Part shown: positions 8,142 to 18,190 of the stretch, piece by piece
Layout of the letters: each line of letters begins with the position of its first letter
How positions within the stretch are numbered: position 1 is the first letter of the stretch
Source: Anaerolineae bacterium
GTDB taxonomy: Bacteria > Chloroflexota > Anaerolineae > Anaerolineales > Anaerolineaceae
NCBI GenBank assembly: GCA_013178185.1
Contig: JABLXC010000020.1
Location: 1-64,000, forward strand
Direction: 5' to 3'
DNA: 64,000 nt
The notes under the pieces: generated by a model
Seen by the model: only the letters and a program-made list of their open reading frames with translations
What the model was told of the DNA's origin: nothing
The model's database searches: none
Position numbers and translations under genes: made by a program

Positions 8142-9601
8142 GAAAAGAGAAAATTGGTATTTGGGGAATTTTGTTTGTCTCCCTCATTTTGAGGTGTGTA
8201 AACATCGATGCCCGCAGCATCCAGTATGACGATGCTTTCAGTATTTTTCTTGCAGAACGGTCCCTGCCTGATATCATTCGCGGCACGGCTGCTGATACCA
8301 TGCCGCCCTTATTCTATTTTTTGCTTCATTTTTGGATGAGGCTTGGAGAACAGGTATGGTTTCTCCGAATGCTCAGCATCTTGTTTTCCTTGGGGAGTCT
8401 TGTTGTCTTGTATTTTTTGGTGCGGACTTTATTTGATCAACGGGCAGCTTTCTGGGCCGCCGTTCTCGCGGCAATTTCTCCCCTCCAAATTTATCATTCC
8501 CAAGATATTCGTATGTATGCTGCGCTGGCTTTTTTTCAACTGGCGCATTGGGGCTTTTTTGTTCAAATCTACCGGCATGGCAAAACGAAGCAATCCACTA
8601 TTAACTGGATTACATTTGTATTTTTTGGCGTCCTTGCGATGTACACACATAACCTGGCCATATTTGGATTGTGCGTTCCGCTAGTTTACCTAATTTTCAA
8701 GAGACAATGGAAGGATGCCGGCAAAGTTTTGCTGGCAGATTTGGTCATTGGGCTGCTGGCTGCCCCATGGCTGGTGATGGTGCCTGGGCAAATTGCAAAA
8801 ATCCAGGGTGCATTCTGGACGCCGAGACCAGGGTTGGTTGAACTGGTACAGGCAGGTATTTTGTTTGTGGGGACATTGCCACTTCCGGGTATCTGGCTGA
8901 TCATCATTACTGTTCTCAGTTTGCAAGCGATTGTGTTCGTGCTAATCGAGACCTGGAAAAACCGCTCCAATGAAGGGGTTCGGCTGCTAACTGCCATGAC
9001 CATAATCCCCCCCGCACTTTTGTTCGTTGCTTCTTATTTAATGCGGCCTGTTTTCGTGCCCAGAGGGTTTCTGGTGTCTTCTTTGGCTTTTTTGGGATTG
9101 GCCGGCGCGGCGGTTGGGAAAAAGCGCGCCGGCGGCTTTGTGCTCTTGTTCTTATTTGGTCTTGCCGCTGTAATTTCACTCCCATACCAGATCTTTTACC
9201 AGGAATTTCCGCGCTCCCCATTTCGAGAAGCGGCAAACTACCTGGCCGAGCAGACCTCGCTGGGGGACACGATCGTTCATGATAACAAATTGAGCTATTT
9301 CCCGATGCTTTTTTACCGGCGGGATTTGCCCCAAGAATTTTTGGCCGATGTGCCTGGTTCTCATAATGACACTCTGGCATATGAGACACAAAAATCACTT
9401 GGGATATTCCCACGGAGGAATTTACAAGAAGCAGTTCGCGGAAAAGATGGGGTTTTCTTTGTCGTTTTTGCCCGAACAATAGCAGAATATGAAGCATTAG
9501 GAGAAGGAACGCATCCCAACCTGAATTGGCTCAAAGAACAATATAAGTTGGCCAACATTGAAAATTTTGGAGATTTGCAAATCTATCATTTTACCCGCTG
9601 A
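8138..9601 (+). CDS. Glycosyltransferase family 39-like membrane protein (PMT_2 type)
   Basis: A predicted 487-residue protein. The motif YDDAFSIFLAERSLPDII after the first span contains the acidic pair of GT39/ArnT-type enzymes. TMPPLFYFLLHFWMRLGE and ISPLQIYHSQDIRMYALA-like segments follow, the latter being a hallmark of bacterial PMT_2 proteins. About ten membrane spans precede a C-terminal soluble part of roughly 130 residues. I chose ATG 8138 because it overlaps the previous stop (ATGA) and gives a proper N-terminal span; the longer frame from 7961 runs deep into the upstream gene. The acceptor is unknown. Confidence 0.7.
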   Translation: MRKEKIGIWGILFVSLILRCVNIDARSIQYDDAFSIFLAERSLPDIIRGTAADTMPPLFYFLLHFWMRLGEQVWFLRMLSILFSLGSLVVLYFLVRTLFDQRAAFWAAVLAAISPLQIYHSQDIRMYAALAFFQLAHWGFFVQIYRHGKTKQSTINWITFVFFGVLAMYTHNLAIFGLCVPLVYLIFKRQWKDAGKVLLADLVIGLLAAPWLVMVPGQIAKIQGAFWTPRPGLVELVQAGILFVGTLPLPGIWLIIITVLSLQAIVFVLIETWKNRSNEGVRLLTAMTIIPPALLFVASYLMRPVFVPRGFLVSSLAFLGLAGAAVGKKRAGGFVLLFLFGLAAVISLPYQIFYQEFPRSPFREAANYLAEQTSLGDTIVHDNKLSYFPMLFYRRDLPQEFLADVPGSHNDTLAYETQKSLGIFPRRNLQEAVRGKDGVFFVVFARTIAEYEALGEGTHPNLNWLKEQYKLANIENFGDLQIYHFTR

Positions 9602-9606
9602 TTGAT

Positions 9607-11196
9607 ATGTCCCGACGCAGTTATTCTTTTCTTTTTATTGCCGGCATAGTCCTACACTTGTCCATCGCGTTGCTACAAACAACCCCAGGCTATATGGACG
9701 CCGATTATTACTTTGCCGGGGGGCTACAATTGGTTAACGGGGCAGGTTTTTACGAGAATTTTTTGTGGAATTACCTGGATAGCCCTACAGGAATTCCTCA
9801 CCCTTCTCACACTTATTGGATGCCTTTGCCTTCCCTTCTGGCGGCTTTGGGCATGTTTTTCACCGGTGAAAAGGGGTTTGTTGCTGCCAGAGTTTTCTTT
9901 ATCTTGCTAGCTGGCGGGTTACCGCTTTTAACCGCCCGCCTGGCCTTTTCACTGACTCGTAATATTTCCTATGCCTGGCTGGCTGGTATTCTGGCTCTCT
10001 TCAGTGGCTTTTATTCGTTATACTTGAGCAATACCGAAAGCTTCTCCCCTTACATGGTTCTGGGTACACTGTTCCTGATGGTCTCTGGATCCGATCACTT
10101 GCGATCAAGCCAATGGAAAAGTCTCATCCTGGGGCTGTTGGCGGGTTTCATGCATCTCGCGCGGGCGGATGGGGCATTATGGCTTTTGGCTGCGCTCGGT
10201 TTAAATGCCTGGGAACATATCCAGAGCCCGAAGAAACTTCCCGTCCGGTGGCGTGATGGATTGGTCGACATTTTTTTAACCTTATGTGCGTATTTCTGTG
10301 TGATGGGTGCCTGGTTTCTGCGCAATCTGAGCCTCTATGGTTCATTCTTTTCGCCCGCCAGCGGCAAAGCAATGTGGCTGACCCAATACAATGATACCTT
10401 TATTTATCCGGCCGACCAGTTAACCTTGGCCAGGTGGTTGCAGGTTGACCTAGGGGTTCATCTTTTAGGCCGGCTGGGCGCCTTGTGGGACAACTTTAAG
10501 ACCGTTTTTGCTGTGCAGGGTGAAATATTCCTTTTCCCTTTGATACTGGCGGGATTATGGGGCCTGCGGAAAGATCGAAGGGTACGGCTTGGTGTTGTCA
10601 TGTGGCTGGTTACGCTCTTTGTGATGACTTTTGTATTTCCTTATGCTGGTGGGCGAGGAGGGATGTTGCATTCCGGCGCGGCGATCCAACCGCTTATCTG
10701 GGCTGTTGCACCGCTTGGGCTGGAAAAGATTTCCGAATGGTTTGGCAGCAGGCGTGGCTGGGATGTGCCTCAGGCTATTCGAGTTTTTAGCATCGGGCTG
10801 ACGCTTTTGAGCATTGGGTTAACGGTATTTCTCGTTCAAAACAGAGTGATTGGCAGCGATTACCTTAACCCCCTCTGGTCGCGGGGATATGACCGCTACC
10901 GAGCAGTTGACCAGTATTTCGATGAGATCAATGATGAGACAGAATCGATTTATATGGTCAATAACCCTCCTGGTTTTTACATTGCGACCGGACGAAGGTC
11001 TATTGTGATCCCATTCGGAAGCGTTGAAACAGTGCTTTCCGTAGCAGCGCGATACGACGCGACATTTCTAATCCTTGAGGAGGATACAACTCCACAAATG
11101 GCATCCTTCTATTCCACGCCGATCCTTTATCCGGGCTTATTTCCTCTTTATAGTGGGGATGGCTTTCGAGTTTACCGTATAACGAAGAAGCCATGA
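9607..11196 (+). CDS. Multi-pass membrane protein, GT-C glycosyltransferase-like
   Basis: A predicted 529-residue membrane protein. After a signal-anchor-like first span it carries GYMDADYYFAGGLQLVNG, an acidic first-loop motif, and then HPSHTYWMPLPSLLAALG. Around ten spans follow, and the last 110 residues are soluble and contain YMVNNPPGFYIATGRR. The plan matches GT-C enzymes, but the subfamily is unclear. It starts 5 bases after the previous stop and its own stop overlaps the next start by 4 bases, so it belongs to the operon from 6879 to 12668. Confidence 0.6.
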   Translation: MSRRSYSFLFIAGIVLHLSIALLQTTPGYMDADYYFAGGLQLVNGAGFYENFLWNYLDSPTGIPHPSHTYWMPLPSLLAALGMFFTGEKGFVAARVFFILLAGGLPLLTARLAFSLTRNISYAWLAGILALFSGFYSLYLSNTESFSPYMVLGTLFLMVSGSDHLRSSQWKSLILGLLAGFMHLARADGALWLLAALGLNAWEHIQSPKKLPVRWRDGLVDIFLTLCAYFCVMGAWFLRNLSLYGSFFSPASGKAMWLTQYNDTFIYPADQLTLARWLQVDLGVHLLGRLGALWDNFKTVFAVQGEIFLFPLILAGLWGLRKDRRVRLGVVMWLVTLFVMTFVFPYAGGRGGMLHSGAAIQPLIWAVAPLGLEKISEWFGSRRGWDVPQAIRVFSIGLTLLSIGLTVFLVQNRVIGSDYLNPLWSRGYDRYRAVDQYFDEINDETESIYMVNNPPGFYIATGRRSIVIPFGSVETVLSVAARYDATFLILEEDTTPQMASFYSTPILYPGLFPLYSGDGFRVYRITKKP

Positions 11197-12668
11197 TCAA
11201 GAAAAAACAGGGTGTAAAACTTCTTCTGATTTTTGTCATTGCTTGTGGCGCGATGGGGATTTATCTTCTGGCTTCTCTATTTACGGCTGGGCTGGGGTTT
11301 CCCTTAGATGACGCCTGGATCCATCAAACTTATGCGCGAAACCTGGCGCGGCTGGGCGAGTGGTCCTTTCTGCCTGGAGCACCTTCTGGTGGTTCTACTT
11401 CGCCTCTCTGGTCGGTTTTGCTCTCGATTGGTTACCTCTTTTCACACCAAGCTTTTGGATGGGCTTATGTACTAGGGGGGATGTGCCTTGCGCTCATGGG
11501 GTTTGCCGGGGAGAAAATTTTTCGGGATGCGTTTCCTGAGACGCGGTTGAAATTCCCGATTTTTGGCGTTTATCTTATTCTTGAATGGCACCTGGTTTGG
11601 GCGGCAGCCTCCGGTATGGAGACTATTTTGCTAGCTGCCCTCGTAACTGTCTTTAGCTGGACATTGTTGAAAGCGCAAAAAAACTGGTATGCACTAGGGG
11701 GATTGGTGGGGCTGGCCGTCTGGATCCGACCAGATGCGATCACACTTCTAGGCCCGGCGTTGTTTTCTGCCGTCTTAATCCCGACGTCATATCGAGACCG
11801 ATTGGTAAACGCCTTTAGGATAATTGGTGTTTTCTTAGCCGCTTTTGTGCCTTATCTGGCGTTCAATCTGGCTATTTCGGGCTCTTTATGGCCCAATACA
11901 TTTTACGCCAAGCAGGCAGAGTACCGGGCATTACTGGAAACGCCGTTGCTTTGGCGGTTTTTCCGGCTTGCCAGCTTGCCGTTAATTGGGAGTGGCGTAT
12001 TATTATTGCCAGGAGTGATCTATTTTGCATGGTGTAGCTGGCAGAAGAGACAATGGGCGAGCCTGAGCCTGGTGATTTGGTGGTTGGGCTATACCCTGTT
12101 ATTTGCCTTGCGGCTTCCATTAGCTTACCAGCACGGGAGGTATCTCATGCCCGCCATGCCAGTATATTTTTTAATTGGGTGGCTTGGATATTCTTTGCTT
12201 CTCAAAAAGTTTCGTGTGACTTCCAAAAAAGGATATATTCTAAGAAATAGCTGGACCCTGGCCCTTTGGCTTGTTCTGCTCTTTTTTTATAGTACTGGGG
12301 CTGGCGTATACGCAAATGATGTTGGGATCATCCAGACCGAAATGGTGAAAACTGCTGAATGGATCAGAGACAACACACCAGAAGACGCCTTGATTGCCGC
12401 GCATGATATTGGCGCATTAGGATATTTTGGCCAACGCGAACTAGTCGATCTGGCCGGATTGATCTCCCCAGAGGTTATTTCTTTTATCCGTAATGAAGAA
12501 CAGTTGGGTGATTATCTGGATCGAGAAGGGGTGGATTACCTGGTAACTTTTCCTGGCTGGTATCCAACCCTGGTTGCGAGGGGTGAAGAGATTTACTCAA
12601 GCGACGGGAAGTTTTCCCCTTTGTCGGGAGGGGAGAATATGGCTGTTTATAAATGGTCCGGTGATTAG
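11193..12668 (+). CDS. Multi-pass membrane protein, GT-C glycosyltransferase-like
   Basis: A predicted 491-residue membrane protein. Its first outer loop is FPLDDAWIHQTYARNLARLG, with the adjacent Asp pair seen in ArnT/PMT-like enzymes. It is followed by GGSTSPLWSVLLSIGYLF, about ten spans, and a C-terminal periplasmic segment with NTPEDALIAAHDIGALGYFG, which is common in these Chloroflexota-type proteins. ATG 11193 overlaps the preceding stop (ATGA). It is the last gene of this membrane-enzyme run. A 93-base gap with its own promoter candidate follows. Confidence 0.65.
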   Translation: MIKKKQGVKLLLIFVIACGAMGIYLLASLFTAGLGFPLDDAWIHQTYARNLARLGEWSFLPGAPSGGSTSPLWSVLLSIGYLFSHQAFGWAYVLGGMCLALMGFAGEKIFRDAFPETRLKFPIFGVYLILEWHLVWAAASGMETILLAALVTVFSWTLLKAQKNWYALGGLVGLAVWIRPDAITLLGPALFSAVLIPTSYRDRLVNAFRIIGVFLAAFVPYLAFNLAISGSLWPNTFYAKQAEYRALLETPLLWRFFRLASLPLIGSGVLLLPGVIYFAWCSWQKRQWASLSLVIWWLGYTLLFALRLPLAYQHGRYLMPAMPVYFLIGWLGYSLLLKKFRVTSKKGYILRNSWTLALWLVLLFFYSTGAGVYANDVGIIQTEMVKTAEWIRDNTPEDALIAAHDIGALGYFGQRELVDLAGLISPEVISFIRNEEQLGDYLDREGVDYLVTFPGWYPTLVARGEEIYSSDGKFSPLSGGENMAVYKWSGD

Positions 12669-12695
12669 TGAACCAACCGTGATAACATCGTGGTA

Positions 12696-12704
12696 TGCTA
12701 TACT
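12696..12704 (+). promoter_or_regulatory. Extended -10 promoter candidate before the histidine kinase
   Basis: TGCTATACT (12696-12704) is an extended -10 element (TG-N-TATACT), 58 bases before the start at 12762. No good -35 is visible, as is allowed for extended -10 promoters. Confidence 0.4.
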
Positions 12705-12761
12705 ATTAATCATGGAAGCAAGGGGAAAACTGACAGGTGAAGTTTGTGGAGGCAGAGGAAT

Positions 12762-13847
12762 ATGGATAAACTGGAAACGGCATCTGCTGACGCCTGGAAT
12801 GAATTCCAACAAGAAGTTATGGCGGAAATCAACCAGACGAAACGAGCAATGGCGGAAGTTAGGCTTATGCTGGAACAAAGCCAGGCAGAGCTTACAAAAT
12901 TAACACAGAAGAACCAGGCGATTACAACTCACCTTCAGCAAGTTTTGATGCAGTTCGATTCGATTCCGAGAGCGGATATCAAAACCGCCTATCACGCTGC
13001 GATGGATGCGCAACAGCGGCTTCTTGTAATGCGCAACCAGTTAGAGAAGCTTCAGAGCGACCAAACAGGGATGCAGAAGTTATTAGCATTTCTCGAAAGG
13101 ACGCAAAAAATTATGCTTGAGAATCCGGGAAATGGCATCTCTGGAAACCGGGTTCATGGCGGAACTGCTTTATTGGAAATGATGATCAATGCTCAAGAGT
13201 CAGTCCGGCAGCGTCTGTCCACGCAGATGCACGATGGCCCGGCGCAGGCTTTATCAAATTTTATGATACGAGTGGATATTGCCAGCAGACTGTTGGATAT
13301 CGATATCAACAGGGCGAAGGAAGAGTTGAATAACCTCAAAGTGGAGGCGACGCATACTTTTTCGAGCATCAAGGCTTTTATTACAGAGCTGCGGCCTATG
13401 ATGTTGGATGATTTGGGTTTGCTTCCCACTGTTAAGCGGTATGTGGAAAATTTTAAAGAGCAAGTGAATATGGATGTAAATCTGAATATTAAAGGCCGGG
13501 AACGCCGTTTCGAACCCTATCTTGAGATTATGATCTTTAGAGCCATTCAAGAATTGATGGGGAATGCTGCAAAGCACAATCAAGACCACCCTGTTAAGAT
13601 TACTTTGAATATTTCAATCGTGATGGACGATTCGCAAATAAAAGTGGTGGTTTCTGACAATGGCATTGGTTTTAATCCTGATCTGCTGGAGAAATCTAAA
13701 GGGCTTGGTTTGAAGTTAATCCGAGAACGGGTTGAAATCTTGGGCGGTTCGATGGATATTGATGCATTTGTTGGGCAGGGATGCAAAGTAAGCTTTGCCG
13801 TCCCTTGTATGGAGGTTCACTCCCCAGGACCAATAGTATCCGAATAG
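12762..13847 (+). CDS. Soluble DegS-like sensor histidine kinase
   Basis: A 361-residue cytosolic histidine kinase with no membrane span. Residues 1 to about 130 are heptad-like and rich in Glu, Gln, Lys and Leu, so a long coiled coil is likely. The HisKA_3 box is [13 protein letters not shown], with His157 as the phospho-acceptor. The ATP-binding domain has the N box [10 protein letters not shown], the G1 box DNGIGF and the G2 box [11 protein letters not shown]. The HDGPAQ box and coiled-coil input domain are those of the DegS family, which phosphorylates NarL/LuxR-type regulators. No response regulator gene lies nearby. ATG 12762 follows GGAGG (12748-12752). Thirty-four bases downstream begins the phosphofructokinase gene, a context that suggests a metabolic signal. 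Confidence 0.85.
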   Translation: MDKLETASADAWNEFQQEVMAEINQTKRAMAEVRLMLEQSQAELTKLTQKNQAITTHLQQVLMQFDSIPRADIKTAYHAAMDAQQRLLVMRNQLEKLQSDQTGMQKLLAFLERTQKIMLENPGNGISGNRVHGGTALLEMMINAQESVRQRLSTQMHDGPAQALSNFMIRVDIASRLLDIDINRAKEELNNLKVEATHTFSSIKAFITELRPMMLDDLGLLPTVKRYVENFKEQVNMDVNLNIKGRERRFEPYLEIMIFRAIQELMGNAAKHNQDHPVKITLNISIVMDDSQIKVVVSDNGIGFNPDLLEKSKGLGLKLIRERVEILGGSMDIDAFVGQGCKVSFAVPCMEVHSPGPIVSE

Positions 13848-13881
13848 GAAGAATACGGTCTCCTCTTTTGTGGAGGTTTTT

Positions 13882-15051
13882 ATGGCAAAAAAGACAATCG
13901 CATTATTGACAGGCGGAGGCGATGTTCCGGGACTGAATCCTTGTATGAAGGCAGTTGTCATGAGCGCCCTAGAAAATGATTATCGCGTTCTTGGGATTCG
14001 ACGTGGATGGGCTGGGCTATTAAATTACAACCTCAACGAGCCTTCGACTTATGACTATTACATTCGAGAGCTTCATCGTGAGGATGTCCGCACGGTCGAC
14101 CGTACCGGAGGCACCTTTTTGCATACCTCGCGCACCAATCCTCAAAAAGTCAAATTGAACAATATCCCGGATTTCCTGAAGAATTCCTCCTATGGCAAGA
14201 CGGTTAGTGAAGGTGTGATGGATTACACAGACTACGTAAAGAAGGTGATTGAACACCTTGGAATTGACGTCCTGGTTACAATTGGAGGAGATGACACACT
14301 GAGCTATACAGTGAGGCTTCACCATGAGGGAATCCCGGTTGTGGCTATCCCTAAGACAATGGACAACGACGTGTTTGGCACCGATTATTGCATTGGCTTT
14401 TCTACCTCGGTTACCCGGAGTGTTGATTTCATTACCGCCATGCGCACTTCGATTGGTTCCCATGAGCGGATAGGAATCGTGGAATTGTTTGGAAGGAATT
14501 CGGGCGAGACCAGCCTGATCACCGCTTACCTGGCTTATGTGGACCGCGCAATTATTACAGAAGTCCCGTTTAATATTCATAAACTTGCTGACCTTCTGAT
14601 GGAAGACAAAAGAAATAATCCATCCAACTATTGTGTGATGACGATCTCTGAAGGAGCGATTATGGAGGGAGGCGATGTCATTGAAAGCGGTGAGGCAGAT
14701 GCTTACGGCCACCGGAAATTAGGGGGTGTTGGCGAAGTTGTGGCTGACCAAATCAAGAAGATCACCGGGCAGGATATTATGTACCAACAACTGGCTTACC
14801 TGATGCGGTCAGGGGCGCCAGATTCGTTGGATCGCATGGTGGCGATGTCTTTTGGGCATCTTGCAATTCAATTGATCAGCCGTAGAGATACTGGAAAGAT
14901 GGTCGCTCTTCATGGTGGAAAGTACACTACGGTACCTGTTGGAATGGTTTTGGCGGGTAAGAAGCGCGTCGATATACAGGCCTATTATGATATCGAGGCT
15001 TATCGTCCTAAGATACGAGATTTCATGGGTGTGCCAATGTTTTTGAGTTAA
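13882..15051 (+). CDS. pfkA: 6-phosphofructokinase, probably PPi-dependent type
   Basis: A 389-residue PfkA-family enzyme that phosphorylates fructose 6-phosphate to fructose 1,6-bisphosphate. Visible elements are [13 protein letters not shown] at the N-terminus, [10 protein letters not shown] for the phosphoryl-donor site, [17 protein letters not shown] for the catalytic Asp loop, and the sugar-site segment [12 protein letters not shown]. In ATP-dependent enzymes the donor site is GGDGS and the loop PGTIDND. Here Asp replaces the second Gly (GGDD) and Lys replaces the Gly (PKT), the pair that marks pyrophosphate use. ATG 13882 was chosen after GGAGG at 13872-13876. The aldolase gene follows after 26 bases, so the two make consecutive glycolytic steps from one transcript. 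Confidence 0.9.
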   Translation: MAKKTIALLTGGGDVPGLNPCMKAVVMSALENDYRVLGIRRGWAGLLNYNLNEPSTYDYYIRELHREDVRTVDRTGGTFLHTSRTNPQKVKLNNIPDFLKNSSYGKTVSEGVMDYTDYVKKVIEHLGIDVLVTIGGDDTLSYTVRLHHEGIPVVAIPKTMDNDVFGTDYCIGFSTSVTRSVDFITAMRTSIGSHERIGIVELFGRNSGETSLITAYLAYVDRAIITEVPFNIHKLADLLMEDKRNNPSNYCVMTISEGAIMEGGDVIESGEADAYGHRKLGGVGEVVADQIKKITGQDIMYQQLAYLMRSGAPDSLDRMVAMSFGHLAIQLISRRDTGKMVALHGGKYTTVPVGMVLAGKKRVDIQAYYDIEAYRPKIRDFMGVPMFLS

Positions 15052-15074
15052 TCATTCAATCTTCAGGAGGTTAA

Positions 15075-16025
<951 letters not shown>

Positions 16026-16046
16026 TATTTCAACGACCGTCAGGAA

Positions 16047-16085
16047 AACTCTGCCAGATTGTGGAATTCAGATCCTGGCAGAGTT
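16047..16085 (+). terminator. Long inverted repeat after the aldolase gene, probable terminator
   Basis: AACTCTGCCAG (16047-16057) and CTGGCAGAGTT (16075-16085) form a perfect 11-bp stem with a 17-base loop. Only GTAGCATTTT follows, so termination may be partial or the hairpin may stabilise the pfk-fba message. Confidence 0.5.
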
Positions 16086-16111
16086 GTAGCATTTTATGAG
16101 GTACCCGAGAG

Positions 16112-16615
16112 ATGTCGAAAAATGACCAGGGTGTTGATTCCCATCGTTACCAGGTGATTCCTAGGACGCTTACGTTTGTCATAAAGGGCGAGGATATTCT
16201 ATTGTTGAAAGGCGCTCCGCAAAAGAGACTTTGGGCTAATCTCTATAATGGTATTGGGGGGCATATCGAAAAGGGGGAAGATGTTTTGACTGCAGCCCGG
16301 CGGGAACTAAGGGAAGAAGCAGGGATTCAAGCTGCCAATTTGAGGCTGTGTGGAACCGTCTTCGTTGACGCCAGCGAAAAGGTTGGGATTGCCTTATTTG
16401 TTTTTCGGGGAGAATATGACGGCGGCGGATTTCTTCAGTCCGATGAAGGGACGCTGGAATGGGTGAATCTTGCAAAAATCCGACAATACCCACTTGTGGC
16501 AGATCTTGAAACCTTATTGCCAAAGGTATTAGAGTCAGACGGCCGGAAGCCACCTTTTGCTGCTCTCTACCAATATGATTCTGACGGTCGGATGATAATT
16601 ACGTTTGGAAGTTAA
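16112..16615 (+). CDS. NUDIX hydrolase (MutT-like)
   Basis: A 167-residue protein with a complete Nudix box starting at GGHIEKGEDVLTAARRELRE and continuing EEAGI. The G-x5-E-x7-R-E-U-x-E-E-x-G-U metal-binding pattern is fully kept. NUDIX enzymes cleave nucleoside diphosphates linked to another group. This one resembles the MutT/8-oxo-dGTPase-like branch in length and in its C-terminal LYQYDSDGRM segment, but substrate cannot be told from sequence. It follows the aldolase across a long hairpin and ends 8 bases from the convergent rsmD. Confidence 0.8.
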   Translation: MSKNDQGVDSHRYQVIPRTLTFVIKGEDILLLKGAPQKRLWANLYNGIGGHIEKGEDVLTAARRELREEAGIQAANLRLCGTVFVDASEKVGIALFVFRGEYDGGGFLQSDEGTLEWVNLAKIRQYPLVADLETLLPKVLESDGRKPPFAALYQYDSDGRMIITFGS

Positions 16616-16622
16616 GAGAAAT

Positions 16623-17186
16623 TTAGGGAGAAGTTTGCTCGAAAAACAATAGTAAGGTACTTCCATAGCGGCGCTGGTCGAACTCGCTCAATGTTTTCCA
16701 GGGTATTTTTTCGTATTCTTTTGGATCAATCTGTACAATGACCCAGCCATCCCTGGCCAGCCAGGTGGGGTTGGATTCTAATTCGGCTAATGTTTGCTTC
16801 CACAAATTCTTATATTGCGGGGGAGCGACATAGATGTAATCGAATGTTTTGTCAGCGGGTTTCCGAAGGTAAGAAAAAGCGTCTGCCAGGAGAACCTCTG
16901 CCATGTCATTCAAGTGGGTTTGAATTAAATTGGCCTTAATTGTTTTAAAAGCGCCCTGATTATTGTCTAACAGCCGGGCAAAGGAGGCTCCTCGACTCAA
17001 TGCCTCGATGCCTACGCTTCCTGTCCCGCCGAATAAATCCAAAAAACTAGCGCCGATGATATCCGCTCCGATAATGTTAAAAAGGGCTTCTTTGACGCGG
17101 TCGGTGATGGGGCGAGTTACGTTTCCAGGGACAGGATGTAACCGTATTCCGCGAGCTTTTCCCGCAATGATTCGTGGGTTGCTCAA
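16623..17186 (-). CDS. rsmD: 16S rRNA (guanine-966-N2)-methyltransferase RsmD
   Basis: A roughly 187-residue Rossmann-fold methyltransferase. RIIAGKARGIRLHPVPG and RPITDRVKEALFNII near the N-terminus and FLDLFGGTGSVGIEALSRGA for the SAM site are characteristic of RsmD, which methylates G966 of 16S rRNA in the 30S subunit. Motif IV, usually DPPY, reads YVAPPQYKNLW here: the first Asp is Ala and Gln is inserted before Tyr. The fold otherwise looks intact. The start is TTG 17186, overlapping the upstream TGA as TTGA; TTG 17195 is an alternative. It is the last gene of the minus-strand operon beginning at 20840. Confidence 0.85.
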   Translation of the reverse strand: MSNPRIIAGKARGIRLHPVPGNVTRPITDRVKEALFNIIGADIIGASFLDLFGGTGSVGIEALSRGASFARLLDNNQGAFKTIKANLIQTHLNDMAEVLLADAFSYLRKPADKTFDYIYVAPPQYKNLWKQTLAELESNPTWLARDGWVIVQIDPKEYEKIPWKTLSEFDQRRYGSTLLLFFEQTSP

Positions 17187-18190
17187 TGCGCCCAACTTTC
17201 AAGGAGGTAGGCGCATTGGCGCGCTTTCATTATGTTTCCGTAGGGAGCCGTAATTGGCAACACACAGCCAGTGCCTAAGATAAAACGTCTTCCTCCGGTC
17301 TGCTCCAGTGCATCACGCGCCTCTTTTTCAATTTCATCGGGAGTGCCGAGTACCATTGTTTCCCAACGCCGCAAGCCGCCGCAGACCACACCGCTAAATT
17401 CTAGCTGGGCATTTTTAAGATCAGGTTTTGTGTGGCGGTCGTGCCAGTTTAGAATTTGAACCGGGTAATCGCTCACCTGGTCAAACATTAGATTTTCACC
17501 GTGGATGTGGGCAACATTCAGCCACATTCGATTGATCGCTCCCAGTACTTGCAAATCATAATTCTTACCAAATTCAGAGAATTCAGATTGAGAGAGTAAA
17601 TCGACACTGGCATGTTGGACAGCATAAAAAATGCCATCTATCCCGGTTTGTTCACAGGCTTCAATGAAGCGGATGGTTGTTTGCGTAATTGTTTTCAGGC
17701 CTTCGTGAAGCAGATCGGGATGCTGGCGCAAATAAGCAAGCAGGTGGGTTTTTCCAGCCAGGTTTTTTGCTTGCGCGAGGGGACTGAAAATAGTTTGAAC
17801 GATAGGTGTGTGGCTGCCCAATTCTGCTTTCAGTAGTTTCAGACATTCAATCTGATCAGCGAGCGCCCCAGTTGCCGGGTTCAGGGGTTTTAGTTTCTTC
17901 CAATCCTCCTTGGTCTGAATGACCGGTTTGCCATATTCTCGTGTGCCTTCAGGGTTTCCTTGCCATGTGTCCACGCTTCCCCAGTTCTTGATGCAAAAAG
18001 ATGAAGCGGGGGTCACCTTAACTAAGTCAAAATCAAAGGCGCGTTGGAAGGCAAGGGTTGCGGCGGCGAGGGTATGGGGCGTTTGGTCGTCTACAGGAAA
18101 ATGTCTCCATAGCGCCACAGGCACCCGGTGCGTTGTGTTACCCGAAAGGACATTTTCTAGTATTTGGCGGTGAGATAAGGGGGAGCTCAT
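17183..18190 (-). CDS. Uroporphyrinogen decarboxylase family protein (probable corrinoid methyltransferase-like)
   Basis: A 335-residue TIM-barrel protein of the UroD superfamily. It starts with HRQILENVLSGNTTHRVPVA and has FDFDLVKVTPASSFCIKNWG, the family pattern for the first barrel strands, and CGGLRRWETMVLGTPDEIEK with a glycine-rich C-terminal GGRRFILGTGCVLPITAPY. True HemE proteins carry an Arg-rich RPVWFMRQAGRY-type N-terminal motif that is absent here. The sequence is closer to the MtaA/methylcobamide methyltransferase-like branch, which moves methyl groups from corrinoids; substrate is unknown. ATG 18190 overlaps the stop of the Mg-chelatase-like gene by 4 bases, so the two are translated together. 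Confidence 0.7.
   Translation of the reverse strand: MSSPLSHRQILENVLSGNTTHRVPVALWRHFPVDDQTPHTLAAATLAFQRAFDFDLVKVTPASSFCIKNWGSVDTWQGNPEGTREYGKPVIQTKEDWKKLKPLNPATGALADQIECLKLLKAELGSHTPIVQTIFSPLAQAKNLAGKTHLLAYLRQHPDLLHEGLKTITQTTIRFIEACEQTGIDGIFYAVQHASVDLLSQSEFSEFGKNYDLQVLGAINRMWLNVAHIHGENLMFDQVSDYPVQILNWHDRHTKPDLKNAQLEFSGVVCGGLRRWETMVLGTPDEIEKEARDALEQTGGRRFILGTGCVLPITAPYGNIMKARQCAYLLESWAH

Noticed and set aside
14020-14712. Minus-strand ORF of 230 codons
   Set aside because: Antisense to phosphofructokinase; no motif and no ribosome-binding site.
17183-18190. HemE (true uroporphyrinogen decarboxylase)
   Set aside because: The N-terminal Arg-rich HemE motif is missing; only superfamily features are seen.
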